Assembly: GCA_002449845.1 (NCBI GenBank) | Contig: DJXW01000019.1 | Span: 62,001 to 126,000 of the forward strand | Reading direction: 5' to 3' | DNA: 64,000 nucleotides | Origin: Prevotella sp. UBA6994 | GTDB lineage: Bacteria > Bacteroidota > Bacteroidia > Bacteroidales > Bacteroidaceae | Part shown: in pieces, positions 25,627 through 34,438 of the stretch | Layout: the number at the start of each line of letters is the position of its first letter | Position numbering within the stretch: position 1 is the stretch's first letter | The notes under the pieces: generated by a model | The model's input: the letters and a program-made list of their open reading frames with translations, nothing else | Databases searched by the model: none | What the model was told of the DNA's origin: nothing | Position numbers and translations under genes: made by a program

Positions 25627-27114
25627 TTATTGATTCTTGAGTTGAATGCCGTTCGTGTCAAGTCCTAAGGATTGCGCCTTTTTCATCAGCAATTGCATCA
25701 AAGGTTCCCTTTCATTAGCCACCTGATTGTCAAGTACTGCATCTTTCATGGCTTGCTTGAGGATTCCCACCTCACGTCCTGGCTTCAGGTGAAACATCTC
25801 CATGATTTCATTACCGTTGATGCACGGTTGCAGCAGTCGTTTATAGTCACGTTGTTTCAGGTCTTCAATTTTCTCCCTGACGGTTTTGAAATTGTCGAGA
25901 AACATCTGTTTGCGTTGGCTATTCTTGCTGGTAATGTCGGCTTCGCACAAGAGCATCAAGTCGTCAATATCGTCTCCCGCATCATTAAGCAGTCTTCTCA
26001 CCGCACTATCCGTCACTTCTTCGTCGGCAATGACGATGGGGCGCATGTGCAAGTCAACCAGTTTCTGTACATATTTCATCTTGATGTCAAGAGGAAGTTT
26101 CAGTCTTCTGAAGATATTCTCTACCATCTTTGCACCCACATAATTGTGATTATGGAATGTCCATCCTTGCAAGGAATCCCATCGCTTACACTTGGGTTTT
26201 CCAATGTCATGCAATACGGCAGCCCATCTTAGCCACAGGTTGTCAGAACTCCGTTTAGCCACGTTTTCGAGAACTTCCAGCGTATGATAATAATTGTTCT
26301 TATGAGAGCGACCGTTGCGAGTTTCCACGTTGTCGAGTGCACATAGCTCTGGCAAAAGGATGTTTAGCAACCCACATTCACGAAGGTAGTAAAAGCCCTT
26401 GCTGGGAAATGGAGCCATTAGAATCTTGTTAAGTTCCTCTTGAATACGTTCTCCGCTGATGATACGGATGCGCTCTGCATAGTCTCGAAGAGCCTCAAAG
26501 GTTTCGTCTTCGATATAGAAATTCAGTTGAGTGGCAAACCTCACGCAGCGCATCATGCGCAATGGGTCATCGTCAAAGGTAATGTCAGGGTCAAGGGGAG
26601 TACGTATGATGCCGTCTTCCAAGTCGTCAAGACCATTGAAAGGGTCAACCAACTCACCAAATCTGTCCTTGTTCAGACAGATAGCCATTGCGTTAATGGT
26701 GAAGTCTCTGCGGTTTTGGTCATCTTCCAACGTACCGTTTTCCACGATTGGCTTTCGTGAATCGTGCCTGTAGCTCTCTTTGCGAGCCCCCACAAACTCA
26801 ACCACAATTTCCTCCATTTCATCGGCATTTTTCTTGAATTTGCCCTTGTATTTCACTTGAGCCGTTCCGAAATTACGAAACACGGATAAATGAGCCTTTC
26901 TCCCAAGTTTTCTTTTCAGTTCCTCAGCCACTTGAATACCACTTCCTAACACTACGACGTCGATATCCTTGTTTTCACGTTCTAAGAACAAATCCCTCAC
27001 ATATCCACCTACCACGTAGCATTCTACTCCAAGCGAGTCAGCCACTTCTGAAATGTTAAGAAAAACATCTTGATTTATTATTTGCGCCAAATCGGCATCA
27101 CTGAGGTATCTCAT
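25627..27114 (-). CDS. cca: CCA tRNA nucleotidyltransferase / polyA polymerase-like, with HD domain
   Basis: 495 aa. The class II nucleotidyltransferase head holds GGYVRDLFL and DIDVVV (metal-binding aspartates), followed by RRDFTINAMAI. Next come the RNA-binding neck (DPLRMMRCVRFATQL) and an HD phosphohydrolase domain (VLHDIGKPKCKR, about residue 305). It adds or repairs the CCA end of tRNAs, matching the two tRNA genes here that lack encoded CCA. It is a single gene with a TACTTTTG -7-like box at 27144-27137, divergent from the small lipoprotein gene. Confidence 0.93.
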   Translation of the reverse strand: MRYLSDADLAQIINQDVFLNISEVADSLGVECYVVGGYVRDLFLERENKDIDVVVLGSGIQVAEELKRKLGRKAHLSVFRNFGTAQVKYKGKFKKNADEMEEIVVEFVGARKESYRHDSRKPIVENGTLEDDQNRRDFTINAMAICLNKDRFGELVDPFNGLDDLEDGIIRTPLDPDITFDDDPLRMMRCVRFATQLNFYIEDETFEALRDYAERIRIISGERIQEELNKILMAPFPSKGFYYLRECGLLNILLPELCALDNVETRNGRSHKNNYYHTLEVLENVAKRSSDNLWLRWAAVLHDIGKPKCKRWDSLQGWTFHNHNYVGAKMVENIFRRLKLPLDIKMKYVQKLVDLHMRPIVIADEEVTDSAVRRLLNDAGDDIDDLMLLCEADITSKNSQRKQMFLDNFKTVREKIEDLKQRDYKRLLQPCINGNEIMEMFHLKPGREVGILKQAMKDAVLDNQVANEREPLMQLLMKKAQSLGLDTNGIQLKNQ

Positions 27115-27273
27115 TACAATCTTCTGTTAGCGGATGCAAAAGTACGAATAAAAAATGAAAGAATGAAAAAATAAAACTCTGAAAAGTTAAAAGGTTGAAA
27201 GATTTTGCTTGGTCTTTTACTTTTTGTAGATTCTCCCTATACTCTTTACAAATTTATTTGTAATTTTGCTGCC

Positions 27274-27684
27274 ATGAAAAATGGATTATGGATTATAGTC
27301 TTGGCCTTGTTGGTCATAGGATGTAAGGAGGAAAGTGATGACGATAAGGCTTCCGGATTGATGTCTCATATAGAGTCGCTGTATGAAAAAGGTAAATATT
27401 CTACCGTGTTAGACTCTATAGAAGCCCTGCGTTCTCGTTATCCCCGTGCCATTGAGTCAAGGAAACGCTCATTGGTGATTTGGCAAAACGCATCCTTGAA
27501 GATGGCTCAAGACGATATTGCCCGTACCGATTCGGCATTGCAAATAACCATGAACCAAATCAATAGTGAAGAAAATATTTACAAAAAGAATATGCTTTGC
27601 GTGAAGAGAGATTCGCTCAAGGCGAGGTATGAGGCCATGTGTGGAGTGGTTAGGATGATACATCTGCGCCAAAAACAGAAATAA
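27274..27684 (+). CDS. Small lipoprotein of unknown function
   Basis: 136 aa from the ATG at 27274. The longer frame starting at 27205 would place 23 hydrophobic residues ahead of a good signal peptide, so it was rejected. MKNGLWIIVLALLVIGCKEES carries a lipobox (VIGC). The rest is charged and helical, including coiled-coil-like MNQINSEENIYKKNMLCVKRDS. A TAATTTTG box (27261-27268) lies only 5 nt before the start, implying a very short leader. No family is recognised. It heads the co-directional run towards tpiA. Confidence 0.7.
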   Translation: MKNGLWIIVLALLVIGCKEESDDDKASGLMSHIESLYEKGKYSTVLDSIEALRSRYPRAIESRKRSLVIWQNASLKMAQDDIARTDSALQITMNQINSEENIYKKNMLCVKRDSLKARYEAMCGVVRMIHLRQKQK

Positions 27685-27726
27685 CATTTGGTCGTTTCGG
27701 TAATTATGATTAATTTTGCAAACGTT

Positions 27727-28269
27727 ATGACAATACAGAATACGGAGCAGCAGTTTAGAGACGTGATACGCGAATGTCGTGTCTTGTTTGAGAATAAATT
27801 GCATGACTATAGTGCATCATGGCGGATTTTGCGTCCGTCATCATTGACAGACCAACTTTTCATCAAAGCTAAGCGCATTCGTTCCTTAGAAATCAAGAAA
27901 GAATCGATGGTGGGCGAGGGTATCAGACCTGAGTTCATCGGTTTGATTAATTATGGTATCATTGGCCTTATTCAATTGGAAAAGGGATACGTTGACCAAG
28001 TTGACGTGACCAATGACGAGGCATTGGAACTATATGATAAGTTTTCCAAGGAAGCACTGGAACTGATGTTCAGGAAGAATCACGATTATGATGAGGCTTG
28101 GAGAAGCATGAGAGTGAGTAGTTATACTGACTTCATCCTGACCAAGATACAGAGAATAAAGGAAATAGAAGACTTACATGGCGCAACCTTGGTCTCTGAG
28201 GGCATTGACGCCAATTACATGGATATAATAAACTATGCCGTATTCGGCGTTATCAAGTTAAGTGAATAA
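27727..28269 (+). CDS. DUF1599 protein, two tandem copies of the domain
   Basis: 180 aa from the ATG at 27727 (MTIQNTEQQFRDV). The frame upstream of this lacks a sensible start. Two homologous halves are seen: RECRVLFENKLHDYSASWRILRPSS and KEALELMFRKNHDYDEAWRSMRVSS, each followed by a conserved K..RI..(I)E and an IGLINYG / MDIINYA block. DUF1599 has been linked to nucleotide-modification functions, but the activity is unproven. It sits in the Bacteroidetes-typical neighbourhood with the DoxX-like gene and tpiA; the next gene overlaps it by 8 nt. Confidence 0.85.
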   Translation: MTIQNTEQQFRDVIRECRVLFENKLHDYSASWRILRPSSLTDQLFIKAKRIRSLEIKKESMVGEGIRPEFIGLINYGIIGLIQLEKGYVDQVDVTNDEALELYDKFSKEALELMFRKNHDYDEAWRSMRVSSYTDFILTKIQRIKEIEDLHGATLVSEGIDANYMDIINYAVFGVIKLSE

Positions 28270-29593
28270 GGCGAAAACTATATTGGTCAATCTTTGTCGG
28301 TTCATTCTTGCCGCCGTTTTTATATTTTCAGGATATGTAAAGGCAATTGACCCGTTAGGCACTCAATACAAGATACAGGATTATCTGTCGGCATTGGGAT
28401 GGGGAGACGTGATACCCGATTTCCTGGTGCTCTGCATGTCTGTTGCCCTGTCTGCCTTTGAGTTCAGCTTGGGTATCATGTTGCTTTTCGCCATTCAACG
28501 ACGAGTTAATTCAAGATTGACCACTGCCTTTCTTACGGTAATGACTATCTTAACCCTTTGGATAGTTATAGCCAATCCAGTTTCAGATTGTGGGTGTTTC
28601 GGAGATGCTATTATCCTCACCAATATGCAGACTTTCTGCAAGAATGTGGTATTGTTGTTGCTTTCCATTGTGGTGCTTGTGTGGCCGTTGAGGATGAAAA
28701 GGCTCATCTCACGTACCAACCAATGGATTGTAACCAATTACTCAATCTTGTTTATCCTTGCTTGTAGTGTCTATAGTCTTTATGTATTGCCCGTGTTTGA
28801 TTTCCGTCCTTATCACATAGGAGCAGACATTAAGAAAGGTATGGAGATTCCCGCCGATGCCCCTCAACCACAATTTGAAACGACGTTTATCATGGAAAAG
28901 GAAGGCGAACAAAGGGAATTTACGTTGGAGAACTATCCCGATTCTACATGGACGTTCATTGATAGCAAGACCGTACAGACTAAAGAGGGCTATGTACCAC
29001 CGATTCATGACTTCGTGATTGAGTTGAATGGGGAGGAAGACATTACCGAGCAGGTACTGAACGATCCCAATTATACCTTGTTGTTGGTGTCTCCACACTT
29101 GGAAGATGCTGATGACAGTAATTTCGGAGTCATAGACCAATTATACGAATACGCCCAGGAAGAGAGTATTCCGTTTTATTGTCTGACGGCAAGTACGGAG
29201 AAGGCTCAAAAAAGATGGCAAGACCTGACGGGGGCAGAGTATCCATTCTGCCTGACGGATGAGATTACGCTGAAAACGATGATTCGCAGTAATCCCGGGT
29301 TGATGCTCTTGAAAAAGGGAGTGGTGATGTGGAAGTGGAGCCACAACAATTTGCCCGATGTGGAAGAACTGCATCAGATGATAGCCGACATCAACAAGGG
29401 ACAATTACCCCAAGACAGCACACCCGAGAAGATTATCTTCATTCTCCTGTGGTTTATCTTGCCGTTGGCGTTGCTGACGTTGGCAGACCGCACATGGGCT
29501 TGGACAAAATGGTTAAGAAGAAAAAAGAGTTATCATAAATTTTTTAAACGTTTAAAAGAAAATAAAGATGAGAAAGAAAATTGTAGCAGGTAA
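28262..29593 (+). CDS. DoxX/MauE-like membrane protein with thioredoxin-like tail (BT_3928 family)
   Basis: 443 aa, GTG start at 28262 overlapping the DUF1599 gene by 8 nt. The N-terminal four-helix membrane part (about 1-170) has the DoxX/MauE hallmark [19 protein letters not shown] and a cysteine pair in SDCGCFGDA. After another helix there is a soluble ~210 aa region with a thioredoxin-like feel ([38 protein letters not shown]), and a last membrane helix near 400-420. Probably envelope redox or electron-transfer related, by family analogy only. It overlaps tpiA by 26 nt, so translational coupling is likely. Confidence 0.85.
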   Translation: MNKAKTILVNLCRFILAAVFIFSGYVKAIDPLGTQYKIQDYLSALGWGDVIPDFLVLCMSVALSAFEFSLGIMLLFAIQRRVNSRLTTAFLTVMTILTLWIVIANPVSDCGCFGDAIILTNMQTFCKNVVLLLLSIVVLVWPLRMKRLISRTNQWIVTNYSILFILACSVYSLYVLPVFDFRPYHIGADIKKGMEIPADAPQPQFETTFIMEKEGEQREFTLENYPDSTWTFIDSKTVQTKEGYVPPIHDFVIELNGEEDITEQVLNDPNYTLLLVSPHLEDADDSNFGVIDQLYEYAQEESIPFYCLTASTEKAQKRWQDLTGAEYPFCLTDEITLKTMIRSNPGLMLLKKGVVMWKWSHNNLPDVEELHQMIADINKGQLPQDSTPEKIIFILLWFILPLALLTLADRTWAWTKWLRRKKSYHKFFKRLKENKDEKENCSR

Positions 29594-30326
29594 CTGGAAG
29601 ATGAACATGAACCTGCAAGATGGTATTGCTTTGGCAAAAGAACTCAATGAGACATTAACAGCAGAAAAACCAAATTGTGGCGTTGTGATATGCACTCCAT
29701 TCATTCACTTGGCTTCTATCGCTCAGTTCCTTAACCAAGAAGTGATTGGTCTTGGTGCAGAGAATTGCGCAGACAAGGAGAAAGGTGCCTTCACTGGTGA
29801 GGTGTCTGCCGAAATGGTTAAGAGCACGGGTGCGCAGTATGTGATTCTTGGTCACTCTGAGCGTCGTGAGTATTATCATGAGACACCAGAAATCTTGAAG
29901 GAAAAGGTGTTGCTGGCATTGAAGAACGGTTTGAAGGTAATCTTCTGCATTGGCGAGACTTTGGCAGAGCGTGAAGCTGGAACGCAAAACGAAGTGGTTA
30001 AGGCAGAACTTGAGGGTAGTGTATTCAATCTGTCAGAGGAAGACTTCCGTAAGATTGTGATTGCTTACGAGCCAATCTGGGCTATCGGAACGGGAAAGAC
30101 AGCTACGTCTGACCAGGCAGAAGAAATTCATGCTTACATCCGTAGTATCATCGCTGAGAAATATGGTAAGGAAGTTGCTGAAGATACTACCATCCTCTAT
30201 GGCGGTAGCTGCAAGGCAAGCAATGCTCCCGAGCTCTTTGCTAAACCAGACATTGATGGTGGCTTGATTGGTGGTGCTTCTTTGAAGGCAGCTGATTTCA
30301 AGGGAATCATTGATGCTTGGAAATAA
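29568..30326 (+). CDS. tpiA: Triosephosphate isomerase
   Basis: 252 aa. Interconverts dihydroxyacetone phosphate and glyceraldehyde-3-phosphate in glycolysis. Family hallmarks: substrate-binding N and K in AGNWKMNM, the catalytic histidine block [13 protein letters not shown], the catalytic glutamate in [14 protein letters not shown], and phosphate-binding YGGSCKASN and GLIGGASL. Full length. The start lies within the 3' end of the DoxX-like gene (26-nt overlap). A terminator-like hairpin follows. Confidence 0.98.
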   Translation: MRKKIVAGNWKMNMNLQDGIALAKELNETLTAEKPNCGVVICTPFIHLASIAQFLNQEVIGLGAENCADKEKGAFTGEVSAEMVKSTGAQYVILGHSERREYYHETPEILKEKVLLALKNGLKVIFCIGETLAEREAGTQNEVVKAELEGSVFNLSEEDFRKIVIAYEPIWAIGTGKTATSDQAEEIHAYIRSIIAEKYGKEVAEDTTILYGGSCKASNAPELFAKPDIDGGLIGGASLKAADFKGIIDAWK

Positions 30327-30355
30327 TAAGTAGGTATCTATACCTTATTTATATA

Positions 30356-30396
30356 AAAGGAAACCTGTCGGCGGGTTCCGTCGATAGGTTCCCTTT
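30356..30396 (+). terminator. Hairpin terminator after tpiA
   Basis: AAAGGAAACCT (30356-30366) pairs with AGGTTCCCTTT (30386-30396) with one mismatch, with a G+C-rich inner loop region. It ends in CCCTTTCATC; the T-tract is short. Confidence 0.55.
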
Positions 30397-30449
30397 CATC
30401 TCAGATGATGGTACAATCAACATGAACGAATTACAAAAGTCATAAGAAA

Positions 30450-31181
30450 ATGAAACACTTTGTACTATTTTTGTTGGCGTTATGTTTTCAAACCACGGTC
30501 ATGGCGCAGAGTTATACAGACCACTTGCAAAAGAAAGTGCAAGGGCATGGAACTGTTACCATTAACCAAAGCAAAAGTATAGACGACTTGGTAAATGGGA
30601 AGGTTCAGGTAGTACCGCAAAAACAAAACACTCCTAAGACTAATGCAAATACTAATAATACTAAACAAAAAACGGATAATACCGATACAAAGAAAACAAC
30701 TGCAACGGACAACTCCCAAAACCTGACCAACGAGGATAATGACGAAAAGACTGAAGAGGAGAGAAGAGAGGAGTTGGCTCAGAAGGAGAGGGAAGTACAA
30801 CTCAGCAGAGAAAAGGAAGAACTTGCCCGAAAGATAGCTGAACAAAGATTGCAGGAGGCAGAGGAAAACGGTGAAGGCACTGTCATTGACACCAGTAAGA
30901 AGGTGATGCGACAGAGCTACAAAATCAATGGCTACCGCGTACAGGCTTTTCTTGGCGGAAACTCTCGTGAAGACCGCTTGAAAGCGCAACAGGTGGGTAA
31001 TTCCATCAAGAAGAAATATCCTCTTGAACCTATTTACGTTCATTTCTATTCTCCACGTTGGACATGTAGGGTAGGCAACTACAGAACATACGACGATGCG
31101 AAGAAGATGCTTGACAATGTCAAGAAGATGGGGTATAAGCAAGCTACCATCCTCAAAGGAAAAATAACGGTGCAATATTAA
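30450..31181 (+). CDS. SPOR-domain envelope protein
   Basis: 243 aa. Signal peptide MKHFVLFLLALCFQTTVMAQ. A low-complexity N/T/K linker follows (about 50-100), then a charged coiled-coil (about 100-135, EEERREELAQKEREVQLSRE) and a C-terminal SPOR domain (about 165-243: YRVQAFLGGNSREDRLKAQQVG, WTCRVGNYRTYDDAKKML). SPOR domains bind denuded peptidoglycan at division septa. It lies between tpiA and folE, as in other Bacteroidetes. Confidence 0.88.
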   Translation: MKHFVLFLLALCFQTTVMAQSYTDHLQKKVQGHGTVTINQSKSIDDLVNGKVQVVPQKQNTPKTNANTNNTKQKTDNTDTKKTTATDNSQNLTNEDNDEKTEEERREELAQKEREVQLSREKEELARKIAEQRLQEAEENGEGTVIDTSKKVMRQSYKINGYRVQAFLGGNSREDRLKAQQVGNSIKKKYPLEPIYVHFYSPRWTCRVGNYRTYDDAKKMLDNVKKMGYKQATILKGKITVQY

Positions 31182-31190
31182 TATTTGATA

Positions 31191-31784
31191 ATGAATCCAG
31201 AGATAGAATTTAGAGAAGGATTAGACGAACTTGCCTCTCATTATTTAGAGGTGTTGAAGTTGTTGGGAGAAGACCCAGATCGTGAGGGATTGCAGAAAAC
31301 TCCCATGCGGGTGGCAAAGGCGATGCAAGTGCTCACCCGTGGCTATTCGCAAGACCCGCATAAGGTGCTTACGGATGCTCTCTTTGCCGAGAAGTACAAC
31401 CAGATGGTTATCGTAAAGGACATCGACGTTTTTTCTCTTTGCGAACACCACATGCTTCCGTTCTACGGCAAGGCTCACGTGGCTTATATTCCCAATGGCT
31501 ATATTACTGGTTTGTCGAAGATTGCTCGTGTGGTTGACATTTATAGTCATCGTCTGCAAGTGCAAGAACGGCTTACCCAACAGATTAAGGATTGCATACA
31601 GCAAACCTTGAAACCACTTGGCGTAATGGTAATCATAGAGGCTAAGCACATGTGTATGCAGATGCGTGGCGTGGAAAAGCAAAATGCCATAACCACGACG
31701 AGTGACTTTAGTGGCGCTTTCAATCAGGCTAAGACGCGCGAGGAATTTATGAACTTGTTGCGTGGTGAATCGAAAAGAATTTAA
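31191..31784 (+). CDS. folE: GTP cyclohydrolase I
   Basis: 197 aa from the ATG at 31191 (a TTG two codons upstream is less likely). It opens GTP to dihydroneopterin triphosphate, the first step of folate synthesis, or of queuosine synthesis. Zinc ligands and active site: [20 protein letters not shown] and [17 protein letters not shown]; other family blocks are [14 protein letters not shown] and [21 protein letters not shown]. It begins 9 nt after the SPOR gene. Confidence 0.97.
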   Translation: MNPEIEFREGLDELASHYLEVLKLLGEDPDREGLQKTPMRVAKAMQVLTRGYSQDPHKVLTDALFAEKYNQMVIVKDIDVFSLCEHHMLPFYGKAHVAYIPNGYITGLSKIARVVDIYSHRLQVQERLTQQIKDCIQQTLKPLGVMVIIEAKHMCMQMRGVEKQNAITTTSDFSGAFNQAKTREEFMNLLRGESKRI

Positions 31785-31795
31785 ATGTTGATAAT

Positions 31796-32446
31796 ATGAA
31801 GACAGTGTTTGGTGTTAGGACGTTATTGACGACATTGCTCGTGTGCGCAATGGTTTCATTGGTGTCTTGCAACAAAGATGACAAAGACACATACGTTTTT
31901 GTTCCGCTCACACAAGCGGAGAAGACTTTGCAAATCAATCAAATGCAAGGCGAGTATAGTGGGTATCTGTACTATAATTATAACTATGTTTATTATAGGT
32001 ATGCAGATTCCTTGAAAGTGAATTGGAGTGTTCGTGCCAACGATTCCACGTTGACCATCAGCAATTTCCCCATGAAGGTGTTTGCGAAAAGTCAGATGGA
32101 TACCGACATGAAGGATGCCTTGATAAACGACAGCTTGCATTCGATTACGTCAAGGATTGTGCTTTATCGTCCGTGGGGAACAACAGGCACACTTCAAAGT
32201 GCTTATTATAATTTCATTCCTAAAAGTTCTGAAGACTTTAAGGTTGATATTCCCATTCAGATCAACAAGGTGGAAAAGAAAGTGTCGTTCATCTTTTCTT
32301 CAAGCAACATGAACTCTGTTTATTCCATCGGTGGATTCAGCAACAATGAGATGATGTTTAACATGATTCTCAACCAGTTGAAAGTGGATGGTGGAAGGAC
32401 ATACGATGCAAACACGTTGGTTGTCTTTTATGGAAAGAAATCTTAA
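31796..32446 (+). CDS. Lipoprotein, possibly DUF4840 family
   Basis: 216 aa. Signal peptide with lipobox (CAMVSLVSCNKDD). Beta-rich remainder with QMQGEYSGYLYYNYNYVYYRYADSL and DSTLTISNFPMKVF. It resembles Bacteroidales lipoproteins annotated DUF4840, though I cannot confirm that without a profile search. No enzyme motif. It is co-directional with folE (11 nt upstream) and xth (6 nt downstream). Confidence 0.75.
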   Translation: MKTVFGVRTLLTTLLVCAMVSLVSCNKDDKDTYVFVPLTQAEKTLQINQMQGEYSGYLYYNYNYVYYRYADSLKVNWSVRANDSTLTISNFPMKVFAKSQMDTDMKDALINDSLHSITSRIVLYRPWGTTGTLQSAYYNFIPKSSEDFKVDIPIQINKVEKKVSFIFSSSNMNSVYSIGGFSNNEMMFNMILNQLKVDGGRTYDANTLVVFYGKKS

Positions 32447-32452
32447 CTCAAT

Positions 32453-33211
32453 ATGGATATGAAGTTTGTTTCTTGGAACGTCAATGGTCTTCGGGCTTGT
32501 GTGGGTAAAGGATTCGAGGAGTCTTTTGCTCATTTAGATGCCGATTTCTTCTGCTTGCAGGAGACAAAAATGCAGGCAGACCAACTCGACTTGCAATTCC
32601 CTGGTTATGAGTCTTATTGGAACTATGCGGAAAAGAAAGGCTATTCCGGCACGGCTATCTATGCGCGCCAAAAACCTTTAAACGTTACATACGGCATGGG
32701 TGTAGAGGAACACGACCATGAAGGTAGGATTATTACCTTGGAAATGGAAAAATTCTTCCTTATTACGTGTTATACGCCTAATTCCCAGGACGGACTGAAA
32801 CGATTGGATTATCGTATGAAGTGGGAAGATGACTTCTTGGATTACCTCAAACGCTTGGATGCTGTCAAGCCAATCATTCTTTGTGGAGACTTGAATGTTG
32901 CGCATGAGGAAATAGACTTGAAAAATCCAAAGACCAATCGTAAAAATGCAGGGTTCACGGATGAGGAACGTGAAAAGATGACACGTTTGTTGTCAAATGG
33001 TTTCATAGATACCTTCCGTCAACTCTATCCCGAGCAAGTCACTTATTCATGGTGGTCTTACCGTTTTCGTGCCCGTGAGAAGAATGCAGGATGGCGCATC
33101 GATTACTTCATCGTGTCAAATCGATTGTTTCAAGACATAAAAGATGCCAAGATTCATACAGAGATTCTTGGCAGTGACCATTGCCCCGTGGAATTGGATT
33201 TGTCCATTTAG
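32453..33211 (+). CDS. xth: Exodeoxyribonuclease III (AP endonuclease)
   Basis: 252 aa. Removes abasic sites and 3' blocks in base-excision repair. Exo III motifs in order: [12 protein letters not shown] (metal/phosphate N), CLQETKMQ (metal-binding E), [14 protein letters not shown] (D and N of the active site), WRIDYFIVS and the terminal [11 protein letters not shown] (catalytic D-H). The 3' end of the gene forms the left arm of a long hairpin that overlaps the stop codon. Confidence 0.96.
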   Translation: MDMKFVSWNVNGLRACVGKGFEESFAHLDADFFCLQETKMQADQLDLQFPGYESYWNYAEKKGYSGTAIYARQKPLNVTYGMGVEEHDHEGRIITLEMEKFFLITCYTPNSQDGLKRLDYRMKWEDDFLDYLKRLDAVKPIILCGDLNVAHEEIDLKNPKTNRKNAGFTDEEREKMTRLLSNGFIDTFRQLYPEQVTYSWWSYRFRAREKNAGWRIDYFIVSNRLFQDIKDAKIHTEILGSDHCPVELDLSI

Positions 33212-33232
33212 TCAAATCCTCAATTCCACGGG
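33185..33232 (+). terminator. Long hairpin spanning the xth stop codon
   Basis: CCCGTGGAATTG plus GATTTG (33185-33202) pairs with CAAATC and CAATTCCACGGG (33213-33218 and 33221-33232), an 18-bp stem with a 2-nt bulge. The loop contains the TAG stop codon. No T-run follows, so it may also protect the mRNA end. Confidence 0.6.
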
Positions 33233-33252
33233 ATTATCGTTAGATATATTCG

Positions 33253-33561
33253 TTAAGCCATCATAGACCATTCATTCCAATGAATGGTTTTTTGTTGGTT
33301 GTATTTTGTGAGAGGTTCATCTCCGAATTTGTCGGTTTTGGGCACAGTGATTCCGTCCTCAACGTTTTCTCTATGGAACACTTGGTTTACAAGGTCTGGG
33401 AAGAAAGTGATGAAGATGATGAACAGGAAGAAAATAATGGCAATGGGCCAAATGATTTTTTTCAATAGTTTCTTGTTCCTGCTCAATCTGTGCTTTGACC
33501 GATGATGATGGTGGTGATGATGATGTTGATGGTTGCTATTTGAATTGATGTTTTCACTCAT
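33253..33561 (-). CDS. Small membrane protein with histidine tract
   Basis: 102 aa. The N-terminus MSENINSNSN is followed by ten residues of which nine are histidine (NHQHHHHHHHHRSKH), then a basic stretch RLSRNKKLLKK, one transmembrane helix (about 35-57: IIWPIAIIFFLFIIFITFF) and a soluble tail. The positive-inside pattern would place the histidines in the cytoplasm. The tract is coded by a trinucleotide run, so its length may vary. It may bind metal ions, but that is speculation. The gene is on the same strand as, and downstream of, a DUF4251 gene (11-nt gap). Confidence 0.7.
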   Translation of the reverse strand: MSENINSNSNHQHHHHHHHHRSKHRLSRNKKLLKKIIWPIAIIFFLFIIFITFFPDLVNQVFHRENVEDGITVPKTDKFGDEPLTKYNQQKTIHWNEWSMMA

Positions 33562-33572
33562 AATGATTATTA

Positions 33573-34079
33573 TTAATAGTTTAATGTCATTTCTCCGTTA
33601 TAGTTGATTCCCTCTCTATTTAAGCTTCTCACAAAGATAGATGCTCTGCCATTCTCGAAAATGTCAAATTGGTACAAAATCTCGTCAAATGGCCTTTTCA
33701 CCAAGGCTTTTACTTGAATCAAGTCTTTCTTGATGCGTTTGACATCATATCCTGCCAAGGCTCCTTTGTATTTCAATCCTTCATCGTTTCCGTATTCCAC
33801 ACGATAAGCCTCGCCAAAGAATGGAATATAAGCATCGATAGAGTCCCCATACACACGAATATAGTAACCGTATTCTAAGTTGCGTGCTTTCATCCGATTG
33901 GGAATCATATAGTTGACGTCAATTCTGAACGTCCCGTTTGCCAATGAGTCTTCTACCATTTGCGCGGTTCTTATCTGCAAGGCACGTTTTTCTTCACGCG
34001 TCATTTTTGTCGTCGAGCAGCATGCGACGGCAATACAGAATGCAAAAGCTATGAGAATCTTGTTCAAAATCCGCATCAT
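33573..34079 (-). CDS. DUF4251 lipoprotein
   Basis: 168 aa. Signal peptide with cysteines at the cleavage site (FCIAVACCSTTKM). The body matches the DUF4251 pattern: AQMVEDSLANGTFRIDVNYM, YGYYIRVYGDSIDAYIPFFGEAYR, and a terminal RSLNREGINYNGEM. The function of the family is unknown; it is common and often abundant in Bacteroidales envelopes. Transcribed together with the histidine-tract protein. M1 or M2 could be the start. Confidence 0.85.
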   Translation of the reverse strand: MMRILNKILIAFAFCIAVACCSTTKMTREEKRALQIRTAQMVEDSLANGTFRIDVNYMIPNRMKARNLEYGYYIRVYGDSIDAYIPFFGEAYRVEYGNDEGLKYKGALAGYDVKRIKKDLIQVKALVKRPFDEILYQFDIFENGRASIFVRSLNREGINYNGEMTLNY

Positions 34080-34438
34080 GATGTGAGTTATTATTTATTG
34101 ACGATGCAAAAATAGAAAGATTATTTCATTTGGGCAATTATATTGCAAAAAAATATCAATTTGCCAGACGAAATATCAATAATTGTTGTCTTTTATGTGG
34201 TATTTGTGAAATGGAATCCCCGTCTATTGATTCCCATTCGTTCACATTGCAGGAAACCGTTGGTCACCATATAAGAAACCGTTGGTCACTATGCAAGAAA
34301 CCAATGGTTTCTTATATAGTAACTCATCTTGCTTAGGGCTTTAAGTGGGCAATAACAGACTGATTGATAAACTTTTTTAGGTAGATAGCGTATATTTTCA
34401 TTTTTTTTATGTAAGTTTGCAACATTATTTATAATTGA
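34080..34438. other. Intergenic region between DUF4251 gene and hflX
   Basis: About 360 bp without a gene between divergent transcripts. It holds a 22-nt tandem repeat (34251-34316) and a TAAGTTTG -7-like sequence near 34411 likely serving hflX. The remainder is A+T-rich and unremarkable. Confidence 0.6.
34251..34316. repeat. 22-nt tandem repeat, three units, last one palindromic
   Basis: Units at 34251-34272, 34273-34294 and 34295-34316 all begin A(A/G)GAAACC. Units 1 and 2 share AGAAACCGTTGGTCAC(C/T)AT; unit 3 changes to a perfect inverted repeat AAGAAACCA-A-TGGTTTCTT (34295-34313). Confidence 0.85.

Noticed and set aside
34251..34316. CRISPR-like array
   Set aside because: Units are contiguous 22-mers without spacers and no cas gene is nearby.
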